Assembly: GCA_018372435.1 (NCBI GenBank)
Contig: JAHAJA010000048.1
Coordinates: forward strand, 1-23,803
Source of the DNA: Clostridiales bacterium
Lineage (GTDB): Bacteria > Bacillota > Clostridia > Lachnospirales > Lachnospiraceae
Length of the DNA: 23,803 nt
Direction: 5' to 3'
This document shows positions 22,184 through 23,803 of this stretch, piece by piece. The notes below the pieces were generated by a model that saw nothing but the letters and a program-made list of their open reading frames with translations, was not told the DNA's origin and ran no database searches. How positions within the stretch are numbered: position 1 is the stretch's first letter; each line of letters starts with the position of its first letter. The position numbers were made by a program, and so were the translations under genes.

Positions 22184-23527
22184 CTATTCGCTAAGATCTG
22201 GCGCCATATCTAAAACTTCTGCCTTTAATCTTGCGTAAGCCTCTGCGGCGCTGACTCCTAATTCTAAATAACGCATACTTTGCGCATTTGAATCTTTAAT
22301 GGTCAAATCATATGTTGTTACAGGTCTTGCTTTTGTATTAACATTCTGAGATATTTCCATAATTTTAGCTGTTACATTCTGTCCTCCAAAGTAAGGATCT
22401 GGCTCTCCAGCATATAAATCGGTATCATATGCTGGCGCATACAATGTTGGCGTAGCATGTGCTTTATAGAAGCTTTCTGCCCCCTCTTGCGACATTGTCA
22501 GCCAATTAATATATGTCCATGCCAATTCCTTGTTTTCTTCCTTAGCACCTTTTGGAATTCCATAAGAAGTACCCCCATTACTAAATCCACCTCTCGGTGG
22601 TGTAATGAATCCCCATTTTCCTACAGAGTCAGGATCATTTGGTTTCATCATAAAACTGATAAACCATGCCGGTGCCTGATAGAATACCACGTGGTTACTT
22701 GCAAAGGAAGTATACCATGCAGGTGTCCACTCTACATATGGTCCAACTGCTTTATTTGCTACCAGTTTTTCAATAAACTCATACGTTGGTAATACCGAAT
22801 TATCCATTGTAAGCTTTCCATCTGTAACAAAGGCTTCATCAGCAAATAATGGGCTAACAGCAGAATACGCATCATCCACACTTGCAAACATATAATCCTC
22901 ACCGCTTTCGCCTACAATCTTACTTTTTTCCACATAATCATCTAATGTTTGAAACATATTTTCCATTTCTTCAGGATCATCGGTACCAAAATACTTTTTA
23001 GCTAGATTTCTATCATAAGCATATCCACCAACGCAGTTATCTACTTGTACGCTTACTATCTCGCCTTTGGTATTGGTAACTAAAGGGATTCCAATAGGAA
23101 GCATATCATCAACTTTCAAATTATATGGTTCTGCGTCTAGACGTTCTAATATATCCATATTACTAATCTGTCCACGTGCTGCAGACTCAATGTTAATAAC
23201 ATCAGGTAATTCTCCACCTGTTGCAACCGTAGTTAAGATCTTCTGCTCATATTCATCAGATGGAATTGATACGTAATTCACTTTAATATTAGGATAATAT
23301 TTGTTAAAATCTGCGGCACCTCTAATCTCATAATCACCCCATACCCATTGGGTGATTTCTCCAGATAACTCCGTATTAACCAGCGAAGGATCCACTTCTG
23401 TTGCTTCTGTATTTCCCTCAGTCTGTACCGCCTTTTCCTCTTTTTTTGGTTTTGATGGGCTGCACCCTACCATAGTCCCCATAACGATGGTTGTTACTAG
23501 CAATAACGATACTACCTTTCTTCTCAT
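22184..23527 (-). CDS. Sugar ABC transporter solute-binding lipoprotein
   Basis: A 447-residue extracytoplasmic binding protein (family 1, MalE-like). The signal sequence ends in the lipobox MVGC (Cys22), which anchors it outside the membrane, and an acidic linker (EEKAVQTEGNTEATE) follows. The mature part has the expected pattern, with NKYYPNIKVNYVSIP and, later, KWGFITPPRGG and GTSYGIPKGAKEENKELAW. It captures a sugar for the two permeases. The frame opens at 23545, but GGAGG lies inside that extension 7 nt before the ATG at 23527, which is the better start. First gene of the operon that continues to deoC. Confidence 0.93.
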   Translation of the reverse strand: MRRKVVSLLLVTTIVMGTMVGCSPSKPKKEEKAVQTEGNTEATEVDPSLVNTELSGEITQWVWGDYEIRGAADFNKYYPNIKVNYVSIPSDEYEQKILTTVATGGELPDVINIESAARGQISNMDILERLDAEPYNLKVDDMLPIGIPLVTNTKGEIVSVQVDNCVGGYAYDRNLAKKYFGTDDPEEMENMFQTLDDYVEKSKIVGESGEDYMFASVDDAYSAVSPLFADEAFVTDGKLTMDNSVLPTYEFIEKLVANKAVGPYVEWTPAWYTSFASNHVVFYQAPAWFISFMMKPNDPDSVGKWGFITPPRGGFSNGGTSYGIPKGAKEENKELAWTYINWLTMSQEGAESFYKAHATPTLYAPAYDTDLYAGEPDPYFGGQNVTAKIMEISQNVNTKARPVTTYDLTIKDSNAQSMRYLELGVSAAEAYARLKAEVLDMAPDLSE

Positions 23528-23558
23528 AAACTTACCTCCATGCATTATATTGTTGTAA

Positions 23559-23585
23559 TAAAGACATTATGTCACAATGTCTTTA
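23559..23585. promoter_or_regulatory. 10-bp inverted repeat upstream of the binding-protein gene
   Basis: TAAAGACATT (23559-23568) pairs with AATGTCTTTA (23576-23585) around 7 nt. Inside is a second dyad, GACAT-T-ATGTC (23563-23573). Lying 32 bp before the binding-protein start, it is a candidate operator for the sugar operon or a leader hairpin. Confidence 0.45.
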
Positions 23586-23631
23586 CATATATGACCGCAC
23601 AGACTACTACTTCTGTGCCTAATCACCCTTC

Positions 23632-23745
23632 TCACTTATATCTTGCAGCGGCGGCCTCCATTAACAGGAAAAACGCCTGCCCTTCTGGAGCTACTCCCGC
23701 CTTATCAAACCTGCTAAGGAAAGTCAAGCTTTTTTTATTTAGTTT
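23632..23745 (-). pseudogene. GC-rich C-terminal coding remnant
   Basis: 37 open codons on the minus strand end in TGA at 23632 and are preceded by an in-frame TAG. The sequence includes FDKAGVAPEGQAFFLLMEAA and ends in AAARYK. Its composition (GGCGGG, GAGGCCGCC) is much richer in GC than the surroundings. It has no convincing start or ribosome binding site. It reads as the tail of a real protein, possibly from a mobile element, but I cannot name the family. Confidence 0.4.
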
Positions 23746-23803
23746 CTATGCTGATTTTGGGGTAAACTTAATAAAGAGTCTTACCTCCCTTAAAGATTGA
23801 AAA

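Larger units (their letters stand above)
23546..23803 (-). other. Upstream region of the sugar operon
   Basis: Besides the inverted repeat and the coding remnant, this stretch has TTGACT at 23721-23726 on the minus strand that could serve as a -35, but the matching -10 is poor. No regulator gene is visible before the window ends. Confidence 0.35.

Noticed and set aside
23544..23549. TATAAT on the minus strand as the -10 of the sugar operon
   Set aside because: It would place the transcript start inside the ribosome binding site of the binding-protein gene.
23540..23800. 86-residue plus-strand frame upstream of the sugar operon
   Set aside because: It runs through regulatory palindromes and antisense to the coding-like remnant, and has no ribosome binding site.
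1..23803. CRISPR arrays, rRNA genes, complete insertion sequences or prophage genes
   Set aside because: No regularly spaced repeats, rRNA motifs, transposases or phage structural genes were seen.

Overview
The window reads as chromosome of a low-GC, anaerobic Gram-positive bacterium of the Clostridia. AT-rich DNA, strong AGGAGG-type ribosome binding sites, lipoprotein lipoboxes, a GH31 alpha-xylosidase, a secreted serpin and a fermentative iron-type alcohol dehydrogenase all fit a plant-polysaccharide-fermenting member of the Lachnospiraceae, of the Lachnoclostridium (Clostridium) phytofermentans kind. The assignment is my inference from gene content; no rRNA or tRNA gene is present to confirm it.

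Layout. 1-134: a multibranched palindromic element. 135-2169 (minus): an Orn/Lys/Arg decarboxylase-like PLP enzyme (TTG start) coupled to a guanylate-kinase-like protein. 2325-2753 (minus): a small CmpB-type membrane protein. 3043-3954 (plus): a WYL regulator, converging on a flavodoxin and an NAD(P)H oxidoreductase with a possible Fe-S site (4081-5539, minus); two strong hairpins lie at the convergence point. 5652-7903 (minus): a DUF4846 lipoprotein and a serpin lipoprotein, one operon. 8008-11591: an AraC regulator divergent from a cytoplasmic alpha-xylosidase, followed by an 88-nt hairpin terminator. 11867-12840: a phosphotransferase broken by a one-base frameshift. 12841-13306: highly structured non-coding DNA with a candidate leader peptide and competing stems, before a CD3324-family small protein and a metallo-beta-lactamase-fold hydrolase (plus). 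14490-16784 (minus): a GNAT acetyltransferase, a DUF6179-like and a DUF6323-like gene in one operon, divergent from a SAP/DUF6434-like gene at 16933. 17538-23527 (minus): solute-binding lipoprotein, two CUT1 permeases, iron alcohol dehydrogenase, deoxyribose-phosphate aldolase and a discoidin-like protein. 23546-23803: the leader region of that operon plus a GC-rich coding remnant.

How the parts work together. The clearest pathway is the last operon: an imported sugar (ATPase encoded elsewhere) could be cleaved by DeoC to glyceraldehyde-3-phosphate and acetaldehyde, and the alcohol dehydrogenase could reduce the aldehyde to regenerate NAD+. The AraC/GH31 pair looks like a self-contained xyloglucan-oligosaccharide use module. 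The serpin and its lipoprotein partner are probably displayed outside the membrane. Accessory signs (frameshifted gene, gene fragments, palindromic elements) cluster at 1-134, 4596-4712, 11867-13306 and 23632-23745.

I see no CRISPR array, no intact insertion sequence, no tRNA or rRNA and no prophage. Nothing here is unambiguously a new system. The best candidates for something undescribed are the structured leader at 12932-13263, the DUF6323/DUF6179/GNAT operon, and the transporter-aldolase-dehydrogenase operon with its discoidin-like last gene.
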